Positions 1 to 10,725 of a stretch of DNA of 64,000 bases are shown here, one piece after another. Both the position numbers and the translations under genes were made by a program. Position 1 is the stretch's first letter, and every line of letters begins with the position of its first letter. Below the pieces are notes generated by a model. That model saw only the letters and a program-made list of their open reading frames with translations, made no database searches and was not told the origin of the DNA. The stretch spans positions 992,001 to 1,056,000 of the forward strand of contig NZ_CP009526.1 in assembly GCF_000969985.1 (NCBI RefSeq), in the 5' to 3' direction. Source of the DNA: Methanosarcina barkeri str. Wiesmoor. Its GTDB lineage: Archaea > Halobacteriota > Methanosarcinia > Methanosarcinales > Methanosarcinaceae.

Positions 1-1215
1 CCGAAGATCCGTATAGGCAAACTGGAAAAAGAACCGATCATGCTCCATAAAGGAAACTCTGTGACCCTTACGGTTGCCGAAACTACAGGAAATGAGACAC
101 GTATTCCTGTAAGCTACAAGCAACTTCCGGAAAGCGTGGTTCCAGGGAGCCTTATTTACTTAAGTGACGGTTTTATCCAGCTTCGATGCCTGGAAGTTTC
201 GGGAAAAGATGTGCTTTGTGAGGTTCTTATCGGAGGGCAGCTCTATTCTCATAAAGGGCTAAATCTACCAGGGGCAAAGATCTTAGTTGATTCTGTAACT
301 GGAAAGGATCTTGAAATTCTTGGGTTTGCCCTTAGTAAAGGGATCGACACTTTCAGCATTTCTTTCATAGAAAGTGCGGAAGATATTCGTAATGTCCGGA
401 ATTTTGCTGCAGCTAGAGGAAAGTCTGTATATATTGTTTCTAAAATCGAACGCAGGCAAGCTGTAGAGAATATCCAGGACATTCTAAAAGAAACCGATGC
501 TCTCATGATTGCCAGAGGGGACCTCGGGGTTGAAATACCTATTCAGGAAGTTCCTTCAGTCCAGAAGGAACTTATCCATAGTGCAAAACTTCTTGGAATT
601 CCGGTAATTACAGCCACTCAAATGCTGGCTTCAATGACTGATAATATAAGGCCTACCCGCGCAGAAGCAACCGATGTAGCCAACGCAATCCTTGACGGCA
701 CAGATGCGGTTATGCTTTCGGAAGAGACGGCAGTTGGTAATTATCCTGTGGAAGCTGTTGAAATGATGGCAAAAATTGCAAAAACCACAGAAGACTGGCG
801 TTCCGGGACAAAATGGGGACTAGATGCTATTATCAAGGGCATAACGGCAAGAGATATGTCAGTGGATGAGGTAATAACCCTCCAGGTGCATGAAGCCTTG
901 CAAAAGTTGCCGGTTGCGGCCGTACTGACTCCCACGAGAAGTGGAGCGACCCCCCGCAGGATCTCGCGCTTCAAGCCTGATACCTGGATCCTTGCTTTCA
1001 GCCGTGTCCCGAGAACCTGCGGCTTCCTCTCTTTATCCTATGGCGTTTATCCTATCACTGTGAATGAAAATATTGAAAGCTGGGAAAAAGAGACTACTGA
1101 GAAAGCCAAAGACCTTGGATTTGTAAAAAGCGGAGAGATTGTTATTTTCACCCAGGGTCCATCTTCAGGAAGCCCCGGAGGCACAAATATGCTTAAAATC
1201 CTTACCCTTAAATAA
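1..1215 (+). CDS. pyk: Pyruvate kinase, 5' end outside the window
   Basis: Transfers phosphate from phosphoenolpyruvate to ADP to give pyruvate and ATP, the last glycolytic step, in the cytoplasm. The reading frame is open to the first base of the window, so the true start lies upstream and the first ATG at 40 is internal. Counting from that ATG, residues 1-75 look like the small B domain; the TIM barrel carries the SKIER segment (134-138), the metal/PEP signature ARGDLGVEIP (158-167), TATQMLASM (191-199) and the long block from PTRAEATDVAN to MLSEET (205-230). The C-terminal domain ends in the family-typical NMLKILTLK. No truncation is visible at the 3' end. In methanogens the enzyme mainly serves catabolism of stored sugars; that role is inferred. 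Confidence 0.95.
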   Translation, partial: PKIRIGKLEKEPIMLHKGNSVTLTVAETTGNETRIPVSYKQLPESVVPGSLIYLSDGFIQLRCLEVSGKDVLCEVLIGGQLYSHKGLNLPGAKILVDSVTGKDLEILGFALSKGIDTFSISFIESAEDIRNVRNFAAARGKSVYIVSKIERRQAVENIQDILKETDALMIARGDLGVEIPIQEVPSVQKELIHSAKLLGIPVITATQMLASMTDNIRPTRAEATDVANAILDGTDAVMLSEETAVGNYPVEAVEMMAKIAKTTEDWRSGTKWGLDAIIKGITARDMSVDEVITLQVHEALQKLPVAAVLTPTRSGATPRRISRFKPDTWILAFSRVPRTCGFLSLSYGVYPITVNENIESWEKETTEKAKDLGFVKSGEIVIFTQGPSSGSPGGTNMLKILTLK

Positions 1216-1345
1216 AAAATGCGATATGTCTATTTGTGGTAGAGGGCTCCAGTTTAAACCCGCTTCTCTATCTGAGATCCAGTGTACTCGGTTTTATGAA
1301 ATAAATCTCAGGAAAAGTTCTTATCTCAACAAATATCAAATCATT

Positions 1346-1498
1346 ATGTTTAAGCCGATATATTTAGATACCAAGTACGTGATTTTTACCTTCAGAATGT
1401 TTAAGCTGATATATTTAGATATGAAGTGCATGATTTCTACTGTCAGAATGTTTAAGTCGACATGTTTAGATATCAGGTGCATGATTTCTACTGTCAGA
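1346..1498. repeat. 51-bp imperfect tandem repeat, three copies
   Basis: Three consecutive units start with ATGTTTAAG at 1346, 1397 and 1448, spaced exactly 51 bp. They lie between pyruvate kinase and the next gene. Because 51 is a multiple of three, both strands stay open across the array, giving repetitive ORFs with no sensible ribosome site or start. I read it as a non-coding minisatellite, which also fills most of the 314-base gap at 1216-1529. Confidence 0.8.
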
Positions 1499-1529
1499 AA
1501 AATTAACTTTATGTGATGAGGTTTCATTT

Positions 1530-2438
1530 ATGAAACAAAAGGACTCAGCAACAAAAAACCAGAGATATCTGGCTGTTTTTTTGGCATTAACAATGCTTTT
1601 GTCAGCCGGTGCGATCTTCTTTTCAGGTAACTCAAATAAAAATAATGAGAGTGATGATGTTTCCTCTTCCGGAAATATAGAGGAAAATAATACGATCGCT
1701 TTTTCTCAAATTCCTGGCAGGCAGGTCCACCATGAATTCAATTCCGTTGCGGATGGATTAAACATGTCTCCTGAAGGGGTAGTAAGTGCTTCATATGTAG
1801 ACCTGCAAAGAACGACAGGAACTCCATTTGAACAGGTCTTTGGGAATAAAACAATGATGTACTCTCTATATGGGGCAGACGTAACTAAGCGCTATGGAGC
1901 ACGTTATGCTGATGGTGAAGGGTTCGAACTCCACCAGATCCCGGAGCGGAAAATCTTAATGCCCTGGGGATTAGTCCAGTACGATAACTACAGTCTCCTT
2001 GCAAGGACAAACAATACTTATGACATTTGGAATGTAGTCGGAAGCCCTATGATCCTTGGCTCTCGCCAGAGCGTGCAAGATGTAATTGACGTGCTGGAAG
2101 GAAATGCAACTGCTTCAACCGAATATAATAGTCTTCTGAGCCAGGTGAGTCCTGAAGGAAGCCTCTACCAGGAATTGGCCACAAAGACGAATAATTCCAC
2201 TATCCAGGCCGATCAGTTATACATTGATCTCAGGAAATTGGATGACGGCAGTTACAGTCAGACGTCCCTTTACCTTAATCCCGATCCCGAATTTGCTGAG
2301 AAGATTAAGGCTTTCCAGGCAAACTCCACCGAACGCGGAGTAACCTACAATGTAACTACCTCAGGAAACATTACCAAAATGATAATTACTTCCGACTTTA
2401 GAAGCTTACTTAATGAAACAGAGATGCTTTCACAGTAA
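1530..2438 (+). CDS. Unknown membrane-anchored protein
   Basis: I do not recognise this 302-residue protein. After a basic start it has one hydrophobic stretch at about residues 14-32 (LAVFLALTMLLSAGAIFFSG), either an uncleaved anchor or a signal peptide, followed by a polar Asn/Ser-rich linker to about residue 55 and a soluble domain of about 245 residues. Several N-x-S/T sites (NATAS, NNST, NSTE, NVTTS) fit an extracellular, possibly glycosylated domain. No cysteines or catalytic motifs stand out. ATG 1530 follows GATGAGGTTTCATTT, an acceptable ribosome site. No co-directional neighbour is close, so it is probably transcribed alone. Confidence 0.75.
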   Translation: MKQKDSATKNQRYLAVFLALTMLLSAGAIFFSGNSNKNNESDDVSSSGNIEENNTIAFSQIPGRQVHHEFNSVADGLNMSPEGVVSASYVDLQRTTGTPFEQVFGNKTMMYSLYGADVTKRYGARYADGEGFELHQIPERKILMPWGLVQYDNYSLLARTNNTYDIWNVVGSPMILGSRQSVQDVIDVLEGNATASTEYNSLLSQVSPEGSLYQELATKTNNSTIQADQLYIDLRKLDDGSYSQTSLYLNPDPEFAEKIKAFQANSTERGVTYNVTTSGNITKMIITSDFRSLLNETEMLSQ

Positions 2439-2716
2439 GCTCCTAAATTTTTTCTTTTTTAACGCCTTAATTTTAAATATTCTGCATTCTCAATACTATT
2501 TCCGATGCCTGACTCTGTTTATGTTTATATTTTGCATCCCTAATGTTTTGATTTGACATCCTTCTTTTATTTCATGCCGTATTATTTTTATTCCAGATTT
2601 TTATTCCAGGTTTTTATCTCATTCTCCCCTTGCTACTCCAGCTAAAAGAATAATCATCTATTTCTACCTGTCAGACCAATCTTCTAGATAAGCAGTAATA
2701 CTAGGGAGTGATACTA

Positions 2717-3034
2717 TTGGGATTTCTAGACAGATTATTCAAAAAGAAAATTGAAGGCAAGACTGCAGAGGAATGGTACAGGCTTGCGACCAGCGAAACT
2801 GATCCCGAAAAAAAGATTGAATATTTCGATAAAGTTCTGAAGCTGAAGCCTGATTTTGCAGGAGTCTGGAACCTCAGAGGGCTTGAATATGTAATTCTCA
2901 AACGGTACGAAGAAGCTATTGCCTCGTTTGACAAAGCTCTTGAGATCCGACCTGTCTACCCAGAAGCAAGGTACAATAAAGAAGATGCAGAAACCGAATT
3001 AAGAAAGATGGAGATGTCCGAAGCAAAAACCTGA
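2717..3034 (+). CDS. Small tetratricopeptide-repeat protein
   Basis: About 105 residues with two TPR-like helix pairs: AEEWYRLATSETDPEKKIEYFDKVLKL and a canonical one, AGVWNLRGLEYVILKRYEEAIASFDKALEIRP, ending in the typical Y/P residues. TPR proteins act as protein-interaction scaffolds; no catalytic function is suggested and the partner is unknown. I choose TTG 2717 (MGFLDRLFKKK) because GGAG at 2705-2708 sits eight bases upstream and overlaps the alternative in-frame GTG at 2708. The N-terminal lysine-rich helix could be amphipathic. It is a single gene ending about 80 bases before the convergent 3' end of the flavoprotein on the other strand. Confidence 0.8.
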   Translation: MGFLDRLFKKKIEGKTAEEWYRLATSETDPEKKIEYFDKVLKLKPDFAGVWNLRGLEYVILKRYEEAIASFDKALEIRPVYPEARYNKEDAETELRKMEMSEAKT

Positions 3035-3113
3035 GAGAGAGGAGGGAAAACAATTACAGAAGAGAAAGAAACGTAACGGAAAAGGCCTGCCTCTTTTTCT
3101 TTTTTCATACCAG

Positions 3114-4304
3114 TTACTTCTTTCCACGGTTTAGTGCCTGGAGTCCAAGTTTTACGGGGCCTGGGAGTTTTCCGCATTGCATGACTTTCATCTGCTCAGG
3201 GGAAATAAATTTGAAAGCTGCATTCATGAGTGTATCGGATTTCATAATCCCATCCATGAGCTTCCTTGCCTGCACTGATGTTTCCAGTGCGGATCCGAAC
3301 TGAGCTCGCCAGCGACGGTCGTATTCTTCAAGCCTGCACTTTCCGGCTGCAAATTCAGCTGCCGTTTCTCCTGCTACTTTTCCCGCAATCATTGCAGGAG
3401 GAATCCCACCTCCGTTTGTTGCAAAAATATGGCCTGCTGCGTCTCCTACAATCAGCGTGTTTTCAGTTGCGGTTCTTTCAGGAGCGCCATTTACAGGGAT
3501 AATGCCTGCAATAACGTTCATAATTATGCAGTTTTTCAGTTTTGGTCCTGCAAGCGGATGGTTACGCATAAAACGGTGCAGGTACTCTTTTGCAGAGACC
3601 CCATTTTCAGCCACACCGCTTCGTATTCCTATTCCGATGTTTGCTCGGTCCTGACCTTCGGGAAAAATCCAGGCATAGCCGCCGGGAACAAAATCCTTTC
3701 CGAAATACATTTCCAGGGAAGAGGGATCAATATCCACATTTCTGATCTGGTATTCAAGAGCGACCGAGGTTTCCCTTGATTCGGGCTTAAGGGCAAGCCC
3801 TTTTAATTTTGCTACCAGGGAATTAGGGCCGTCAGCTCCGATAATCGCTTTCGCTTTAATTTTATATTTCCCAAAGACTCCTGAAGTTTCAACAGTCGTT
3901 CCTTCAATTTTCGTTACGCGAGTTTTAATCATCAGTTCAGCTCCTGCTATTGTTGCCTGCTCGGCAAGGAACTGGTCATACCTGCGCCGGTCAAGGACTG
4001 CCCCCTTGACAGCGAATTCTTTTATATTGCAGTTTGGAGTGACAATGCGCTGAGTATCAATTCTCTGCAGCACACAGGAATCAGGGTAGTTTTTCAGCGT
4101 ATCCGGAAGCCTTGCTTCATGGAGCAGGGCCTGGACTTCCGAAGCATCGGGAAGGAAACCAGCGCACTGAATAGGACTCCCTATTTCTCTTTTTTTATCA
4201 AGAAGAAGTACTGAGGCGCCGTTCTTTGCAGCATACAGGGCTGATGTGGAACCTGCGGGGCCTGCACCCACAATGACTACATCATAAGAGGCTTCAGGGA
4301 TCAT
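3114..4304 (-). CDS. Geranylgeranyl reductase family FAD-dependent oxidoreductase
   Basis: A 396-residue flavoprotein. It begins with an FAD-binding Rossmann motif (VVIVGAGPAGSTSA), followed by KREIGSPIQCAGF, the CxGx-type motif of geranylgeranyl reductases, then GGYAWIFPEG with NIGIGI, and the C-proximal FAD motif GDAAGHIFATNGGGI. In archaea this family saturates isoprenoid chains of membrane ether lipids (digeranylgeranylglycerophospholipid reductase) or related polyprenyl substrates. Methanosarcina carries several paralogs, so the substrate of this one cannot be read from sequence. ATG 4304 is preceded in frame by TTG 4307; either could initiate. It is transcribed divergently from nifH, about 195 bases away, with no obvious functional link. 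Confidence 0.85.
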   Translation of the reverse strand: MIPEASYDVVIVGAGPAGSTSALYAAKNGASVLLLDKKREIGSPIQCAGFLPDASEVQALLHEARLPDTLKNYPDSCVLQRIDTQRIVTPNCNIKEFAVKGAVLDRRRYDQFLAEQATIAGAELMIKTRVTKIEGTTVETSGVFGKYKIKAKAIIGADGPNSLVAKLKGLALKPESRETSVALEYQIRNVDIDPSSLEMYFGKDFVPGGYAWIFPEGQDRANIGIGIRSGVAENGVSAKEYLHRFMRNHPLAGPKLKNCIIMNVIAGIIPVNGAPERTATENTLIVGDAAGHIFATNGGGIPPAMIAGKVAGETAAEFAAGKCRLEEYDRRWRAQFGSALETSVQARKLMDGIMKSDTLMNAAFKFISPEQMKVMQCGKLPGPVKLGLQALNRGKK

Positions 4305-4421
4305 CAAAGGGTCTTCCTGTTATTCTTTTTAGTTTTACAATTTATGAGGAATTGTTTATTAATCCTTTCCCAAAACTCGCGAACAACGTCAATTAATTAT
4401 ATCATATATCCTAATTAATAG

Positions 4422-5321
<900 letters not shown>

Positions 5322-5377
5322 TGATTGAATTTGAAACTGTATAATTATAATTATAGAATGAAAAGGAGTTAAAAACT

Positions 5378-5695
5378 ATGCAGATGATACGTGCAATCAT
5401 CAGGCCAGGCATGGAAACTAAAGTTATCGAGTGCCTTGAAAAAGAGGGATGTATTTCCCTTACAAAAATGGAAGTCTTTGGTAGAGGGAAGCAGAAAGGG
5501 ATCCATATAGCAGACATCAACTACGATGAACTGCAGAAGACCATGCTTCTAATGGTGGTAAAAGACGAACATAAAGACAGGGCTATAAAGACTATAATGG
5601 AGTCCGCCAGGACCGGAAAATACGGAGATGGTAGGATCTTCGTAACCCCTGTGGAAGAAGCCTATACCATAAGGACTGGAAAACCAGGACTTTAA
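5378..5695 (+). CDS. nifI1: PII-like nitrogenase regulator NifI1
   Basis: 105-residue GlnB/PII-family protein. In methanogens NifI1 and NifI2 form a complex that binds NifDK and switches nitrogenase off when ammonium is available; 2-oxoglutarate relieves the block. PII features are the start [20 protein letters not shown], the T-loop region [20 protein letters not shown] (residues 33-52), and the C-terminal [19 protein letters not shown]. The T-loop differs from GlnK and has no Tyr at the uridylylation position. GGAG lies eight to nine bases before the ATG. Its place between nifH and nifD is the diagnostic archaeal arrangement. Confidence 0.94.
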   Translation: MQMIRAIIRPGMETKVIECLEKEGCISLTKMEVFGRGKQKGIHIADINYDELQKTMLLMVVKDEHKDRAIKTIMESARTGKYGDGRIFVTPVEEAYTIRTGKPGL

Positions 5696-5720
5696 AGCCG
5701 GATTTTCGGAGGAAAATCCT

Positions 5721-6098
5721 ATGAAAGAGATTACTGCGATAATTAGGATGAACAAAGCCCAGAGAACTAAAGATGTCCTGCTTGAATGCGGCTTTCCTTC
5801 ATTTACCGTAAGAAGGGTTATGGGCCGCGGGAAACAAAGAGGGCTTTGCCATGAATTTAATCCCCCTCTGCCAGATCCGGAAAAGGAAGCTGAGACCTGT
5901 ATTCGCTTTATCCCAAAACGAATGTTCACAATCGTTGTGGATGACGAAAATGTAAGTGAAGTGGTCCAGAAAATCATAGAAATTAACCAGACCGGAAATG
6001 CAGGAGATGGAAAAATTTTCGTTTCAGACGTTACTGAAGCAATCCGTATCCGGACTGGAGAAAGCGGAGAGGCGACAGTAAATAAGGAGCTGGTATGA
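5721..6098 (+). CDS. nifI2: PII-like nitrogenase regulator NifI2
   Basis: 125-residue second PII-family subunit, partner of NifI1 in post-translational control of nitrogenase. It shows the [20 protein letters not shown] start, [20 protein letters not shown] as an unusually long T-loop (residues 35-54), and [20 protein letters not shown] near the end. The longer T-loop distinguishes it from NifI1 and GlnK. A strong GGAGG site (about 5709-5713) precedes the ATG. Its stop overlaps the nifD start by four bases (ATGA), implying translational coupling. Confidence 0.93.
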   Translation: MKEITAIIRMNKAQRTKDVLLECGFPSFTVRRVMGRGKQRGLCHEFNPPLPDPEKEAETCIRFIPKRMFTIVVDDENVSEVVQKIIEINQTGNAGDGKIFVSDVTEAIRIRTGESGEATVNKELV

Positions 6099-7696
6099 TG
6101 GGAGCAGAAATAGATTCCAGAATTGAAGAAGAACAAAAGCTTGTCGATGATATGTTAAAAGTGCTCCCGGAAAAAGCTTCGAGAAACAGAAGAAAACACA
6201 TAGTTGTCAGGAATTGTTCCACTGAACAACACATCGAAGCCGACGACAAGGTAATTCCTGGCATCCTTACAAACCGCGGATGCGCTTTTGCAGGTACCAA
6301 GGGTGTGGTTTTCGGGCCGATTAAGGATATGGTACACCTCGTTCACGGTCCTATAGGCTGTGCATTCTATACCTGGGGCACCAGACGAAACTTTGCAAAG
6401 GCAGAAGAGGGTGGAGATAACTTCATGAATTACTGCGTATGCACTGACATGAAGGAAACCGATATTGTCTTTGGAGGAGAAAAGAAGCTCAAAACAGCTA
6501 TTGACGAAGTTGTGAAAATTTTCCATCCTGGAGCTATCACTATCTGCGCAACCTGTCCTGTAGGACTTATCGGAGATGACATTGAATCTGTTGCCAGAGA
6601 AGCTGAAATGGAGCATGGGATCAAGGTAATTCCCGCCCGTTGCGAGGGATACCGGGGAGTTAGCCAGTCGGCAGGCCACCATATCGCAAGCAACGCCCTG
6701 ATGGAACACCTCATTGGGACTGAAGAAATTAAAAGTCCAACACCTTTTGATATAAACGTCTTTGGAGAGTATAATATTGGAGGAGATCTCTGGGAAGTCA
6801 AACCAATTTTTGAAAAAATTGGGTACAGAATTGTCTCAAGTTTAACCGGAGACGGCTCATTCCACAGGATCTCACAGGCTCATCAGGCAAAACTAAGTAT
6901 TCTGCTTTGCCACCGTTCCATTAACTATACTAACCGGATGATGGAAGAAAAATACGGTGTTCCCTGGCTGAAAGTAAATTACATCGGTACGAAAGGAACT
7001 GAAAAATCCCTGCGGAAAATGGCAGAGTTCTTTGACGATCCGGAAATTACCCGGAAGACAGAAGAAGTCATTGCCGAAGAAAAAGCAAAATATGCAGATG
7101 ATATCGAAAAATACAGGAAAAAACTTCAGGGAAAAACTGCTTTCATCTATGCCGGAGGTTCTAGATCGCATCACTATATAAATCTCTTTGAGGAACTTGG
7201 CATGAAAGTGATTGCTGCAGGCTATCAATTTGCTCACAGAGACGACTATGAAGGCAGGCAGATTATCCCTCATATGAAAGAAAAAGCTCTTGGCTCAATT
7301 CTTGAAGATGTGCACTACGAAAGGGATGAAAACGTCAAATCCGCAGTCAGTCCTGAAAGGATTGAAGAACTGAAAACAAAAATTGGACTCATGGACTATA
7401 AAGGCCTTTTCCCGGATGCGGAAGACGGAACCATTGTTATTGATGATCTTAACCACCATGAGACTGAAGTCCTTGTAAAGACCCTTAAGCCGGATATTTT
7501 CTGCTCTGGAATCAAGGATAAGTACTGGGCTCAGAAACTTGGGGTCCCGTCAAGACAGATCCATTCGTACGATTACAGTGGAAGGTATACAGGTTTTTCC
7601 GGAGTTTTGAACTTTGCAAGGGACATTGACATGGCTCTGCACAGCCCAACCTGGAAGTTCATACGCCCACCCTGGAAAGCAGAAGATGTAGAATAA
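6095..7696 (+). CDS. nifD: Nitrogenase molybdenum-iron protein alpha chain NifD
   Basis: 533 residues; alpha subunit of dinitrogenase, carrying FeMo-cofactor and sharing the P-cluster with NifK. P-cluster Cys ligands match Cys63 ([10 protein letters not shown]), Cys89 ([15 protein letters not shown]) and Cys154 ([12 protein letters not shown]). The FeMo-cofactor Cys is in [12 protein letters not shown] (about residue 270) and the homocitrate/cofactor His in [13 protein letters not shown] (about 490). The HSYDYSG block and the absence of a vnf/anf-type small delta gene nearby support a molybdenum enzyme. Compared with proteobacterial NifD it carries extra sequence between about 350 and 470. 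It overlaps nifI2 and lies 11 bases before nifK. Confidence 0.96.
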   Translation: MMGAEIDSRIEEEQKLVDDMLKVLPEKASRNRRKHIVVRNCSTEQHIEADDKVIPGILTNRGCAFAGTKGVVFGPIKDMVHLVHGPIGCAFYTWGTRRNFAKAEEGGDNFMNYCVCTDMKETDIVFGGEKKLKTAIDEVVKIFHPGAITICATCPVGLIGDDIESVAREAEMEHGIKVIPARCEGYRGVSQSAGHHIASNALMEHLIGTEEIKSPTPFDINVFGEYNIGGDLWEVKPIFEKIGYRIVSSLTGDGSFHRISQAHQAKLSILLCHRSINYTNRMMEEKYGVPWLKVNYIGTKGTEKSLRKMAEFFDDPEITRKTEEVIAEEKAKYADDIEKYRKKLQGKTAFIYAGGSRSHHYINLFEELGMKVIAAGYQFAHRDDYEGRQIIPHMKEKALGSILEDVHYERDENVKSAVSPERIEELKTKIGLMDYKGLFPDAEDGTIVIDDLNHHETEVLVKTLKPDIFCSGIKDKYWAQKLGVPSRQIHSYDYSGRYTGFSGVLNFARDIDMALHSPTWKFIRPPWKAEDVE

Positions 7697-7707
7697 GAGG
7701 GAGAAAA

Positions 7708-9078
7708 ATGTTAGACTATACCCCATGTGAAGAAGTAACCAGAGAAGCAGTAACCATTAACCCTGCAAAAACCTGCCAGCCAATAGGCGCAGTCTATGCA
7801 GCCCTTGGTGTACACAACTGCATGCCGCACAGTCACGGGTCCCAGGGATGCCTCTCCTATCTGCGTATGTGCTTAAGCAGACACTACCGAGAAGCTGCCC
7901 TGGCAACTACTAGCAGTTTTTCTGAAGGAACTGCCGTATTCGGAGGCGCTGCAAACCTTAAGGAAGCCCTCGTAAACCTGACTACAATATACAAACCTGA
8001 AGTAATCGCCATTCATACCACTTGCGTCGCAGAAACAATAGGGGACGACGTAGGGGTCATCTTAGAAGATGTAGAGGCCGAAGAACTCATAGACCCTTCT
8101 ATTAAGATCTGTGCAGCTTCTACTCCTAGTTACGTGGGCACCCATATTACCGGCTATGACAATATGGTAAAGTCCTTTGTAACCACCTTTACTAAAAAGA
8201 GCAAACCAAACGGGAAACTAAACATAATCCCCGGTTTTGTAGAACCTGGGGACATACGGGAAATAAAACGCATACTCTCAATAATGGGAATTTCCAGCAT
8301 TGTGTTTCCCGATACGACTGATGTCTTTGATGCTCCTCTGACCGGCGAACCTGGAATGTATCCAAAAGGTGGGACTCCTATAGGAGATATAGAGGATTCT
8401 GCAAACTCAGTCGGGACGATTGCTCTCTGCAGGATGGCAGGAGGCTCAGCTGCAAAGATCCTTGAAGGCCGCTACAAAGTCCCGGCAAAAATAGGGCCTA
8501 CTCCCATAGGGATAAGGAACACCGACCGTTTCGTAATGAACGCGGCAAAACTTGCTAATGTGGCAATTCCTCCCGAGCTTGAAGACGAGAGGGGAAGACT
8601 TGTGGATATGATGACCGATGCACATCCACACTACCACGGAAAAAAGGTAGCTATTTACGGAGATCCGGATATTCTTACAGGCTTGACCAGTCTTGTGATG
8701 GAAATGGGCATGGAGCCTGTTGTAGTACTTACAGGAACCAAGAATTCGGAGTTTGAAAAAGAAGTAGAAGAACTCATAGGTCCAGAGTACCCGGAGGCTG
8801 ATGTAATTTCCGGAGGGGACATGTTTACTCTTCACCAGATAATCAAGAGAAAGCCTGTGGATCTTCTTATAGGCAACACCTATGGGAAATTCATATCAAG
8901 GGCAGAGGATATACCCCTGGTCAGGGTAGGTTTCCCGATTATGGACAGGGCAAACCTGCATTACTTCCCAATCATGGGATACGCAGGAGCTGCAAGACTT
9001 GTAGAGCGTATAGGAAATATCCTGCTTGACAGGAAAGACAGAGATTCTCCTGATTGGCTGCTTGAAACCATCGAGTGA
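7708..9078 (+). CDS. nifK: Nitrogenase molybdenum-iron protein beta chain NifK
   Basis: 456 residues; beta subunit of dinitrogenase, bridging the P-cluster to NifD and docking NifH. P-cluster ligands are Cys23 (NPAKTCQPIGA), Cys48 (HSHGSQGCLSYLRM) and Cys106 (IHTTCVAETIGDDV). The protein lacks the long N-terminal arm of proteobacterial NifK, as expected for the shorter archaeal/clostridial type. AGAGGGAGAAAAATG gives a strong ribosome site. A 78-base gap follows before nifE, the largest in the operon after the nifH leader. Confidence 0.96.
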   Translation: MLDYTPCEEVTREAVTINPAKTCQPIGAVYAALGVHNCMPHSHGSQGCLSYLRMCLSRHYREAALATTSSFSEGTAVFGGAANLKEALVNLTTIYKPEVIAIHTTCVAETIGDDVGVILEDVEAEELIDPSIKICAASTPSYVGTHITGYDNMVKSFVTTFTKKSKPNGKLNIIPGFVEPGDIREIKRILSIMGISSIVFPDTTDVFDAPLTGEPGMYPKGGTPIGDIEDSANSVGTIALCRMAGGSAAKILEGRYKVPAKIGPTPIGIRNTDRFVMNAAKLANVAIPPELEDERGRLVDMMTDAHPHYHGKKVAIYGDPDILTGLTSLVMEMGMEPVVVLTGTKNSEFEKEVEELIGPEYPEADVISGGDMFTLHQIIKRKPVDLLIGNTYGKFISRAEDIPLVRVGFPIMDRANLHYFPIMGYAGAARLVERIGNILLDRKDRDSPDWLLETIE

Positions 9079-9156
9079 AGCCCTTTTCAAATAATTAATC
9101 GGATAACTGGAAAACTGCCGCAAACCTCAAAACCGAAGCAGAGGGGAGTGAAGGAA

Positions 9157-10713
9157 ATGAAAGAGAAAATTGGAATAGTGGATACTCTCGAAGAAAGGAA
9201 GCCATATATTACCAGAAAACAAGAAAAAGGGCAGGAAATTCCTCTTGCCTGTGATAATAACTCTCTTGCAGGAGCTATCAGCCAGCGAGCCTGTGTTTAT
9301 TCGGGAGCCAGGGTTGTCTTAAACCCTGTAACCGATGCCGTTCACCTTGTCCACGGCCCAATCGGCTGTGCAGGCTATACCTGGGACATAAGAGGTGCAA
9401 AGTCCAGTGGGATTGAAACAAACCGCACTAGCTTTAGCACGGATATGAAAGAGATCGATGTAGTCTTCGGAGGAGAGAAAAAGCTTTCAAGTGCAATTGA
9501 TGAACTGGTGGAGCTCTACCACCCTCCTGTTATTTTCGTTTATTCCACGTGCATAGTTGGAATCATTGGGGATGATCTGGAGTCCGTGTGCAAAACTGCA
9601 AGCCAGAAACACAATATCCATGTAATTCCTGTAAAATCCGAAGGATTCAAAGGCAATAAGTCCGACGGATATAAAGCTGCCTGTGACGCCTTAAAAAGGT
9701 TGATCAAAAGACCTTCCGAAGATGAAATTAAGAAGAAAGGTCCCAGAGTTCCTGATAACATAAAGCCAAAGATTAACATTTTAGGGGACTTTAACGTAGC
9801 CGGAGATGTCTGGCTCGTAAAGCCTCTCTTTGAGCAGATGGGAATTGAGGTTATAGTCTCAATGACAGGAGATTCAACTGCAAAAGCCATATCAAGGGCA
9901 GCTGAAGCTGACCTTAACCTTGTCCAGTGCAGTGGGTCCATGACCTATCTTGCAAAATGGATGCAGACGGAATATGGAATTCCCTACTTAAACGCAAGTT
10001 TCTTTGGAATTGAAGATATCTCCTTAGCCTTGCGAAGAACTGCGGATTATTTTGGTTCCGAAAAGATGAGAGAACGGGCTGATAGAATTCTGGAAGCTGA
10101 AATAAACCGTATAATGCCTGAAATTTCCAGAGTTCGGGAAAGGGTCAAAGGAAAGAAGGCCGCCATTTACATGGGAGGGCCTGCAAAAGCTCTCACGCTT
10201 ATCAAAGGTTTTGCCGAACTTGGCATGGAAGTCGTTATTATCGGGACCCAGACAGGGAAAAAAGAGGATTACGAGCAAATCAGTTATTCGGTAAGGGATG
10301 GGACAGTTATTGTTGATGATGCGAACCCCCTTGAACTTGCCGAACTGCTCATTAGACAGAAAGCTGACCTGATGGTTGCAGGCGTAAAGGAGAGATTTAT
10401 TGCATACAAGCTTGGAATTGCTTTCTGTGACTTCAACCATGACAGGGTGGTGGAGTTCGAAGGTTTTGATGGCTTTGTAAATTTTGCACGAGAAGTGGAC
10501 GCTTCCATCAGTAGCCCTGTATGGAAAGCTGTTAAAGAAAGAATTCTGAAACCCGAAGCAGTGGAATCAGAACAAAAATTAGGTAAAATAGAGAAAGTGG
10601 CAGTAAAAGACATGACTTCTGGAGAAAATTACGCAAAAGAGTGTAAAGGCATGCTTCTGAAACCTGAACTTTTGCACCAGAAATCCGAGGCTGCAGTTGA
10701 GAGTCAGGTATGA
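9157..10713 (+). CDS. nifE: FeMo-cofactor scaffold protein NifE
   Basis: 518 residues. NifE with NifN forms the scaffold on which the NifB-cofactor is matured to FeMo-co. It is a NifD paralog: [18 protein letters not shown] and VYSTCIVGIIGDDLESVC keep P-cluster-like Cys ligands, but the catalytic FeMo-co Cys/His pattern of NifD is not conserved (the QCSGSMTYLAKWM region replaces CHRSINY). An extended C-terminal tail of about 60 residues (after ERILKPEA) has no recognised domain. I prefer ATG 9157, behind GGGGAGTGAAGGAA, over the in-frame GTG at 9148. The next gene starts 12 bases downstream. Confidence 0.94.
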   Translation: MKEKIGIVDTLEERKPYITRKQEKGQEIPLACDNNSLAGAISQRACVYSGARVVLNPVTDAVHLVHGPIGCAGYTWDIRGAKSSGIETNRTSFSTDMKEIDVVFGGEKKLSSAIDELVELYHPPVIFVYSTCIVGIIGDDLESVCKTASQKHNIHVIPVKSEGFKGNKSDGYKAACDALKRLIKRPSEDEIKKKGPRVPDNIKPKINILGDFNVAGDVWLVKPLFEQMGIEVIVSMTGDSTAKAISRAAEADLNLVQCSGSMTYLAKWMQTEYGIPYLNASFFGIEDISLALRRTADYFGSEKMRERADRILEAEINRIMPEISRVRERVKGKKAAIYMGGPAKALTLIKGFAELGMEVVIIGTQTGKKEDYEQISYSVRDGTVIVDDANPLELAELLIRQKADLMVAGVKERFIAYKLGIAFCDFNHDRVVEFEGFDGFVNFAREVDASISSPVWKAVKERILKPEAVESEQKLGKIEKVAVKDMTSGENYAKECKGMLLKPELLHQKSEAAVESQV

Positions 10714-10725
10714 GGAGGCATTGAG

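Noticed and set aside
1139-1527. ORFs on both strands through the 51-bp repeat
   Set aside because: They stay open only because the repeat length is a multiple of three; there is no ribosome site, and the plus-strand frame overlaps the end of pyruvate kinase.
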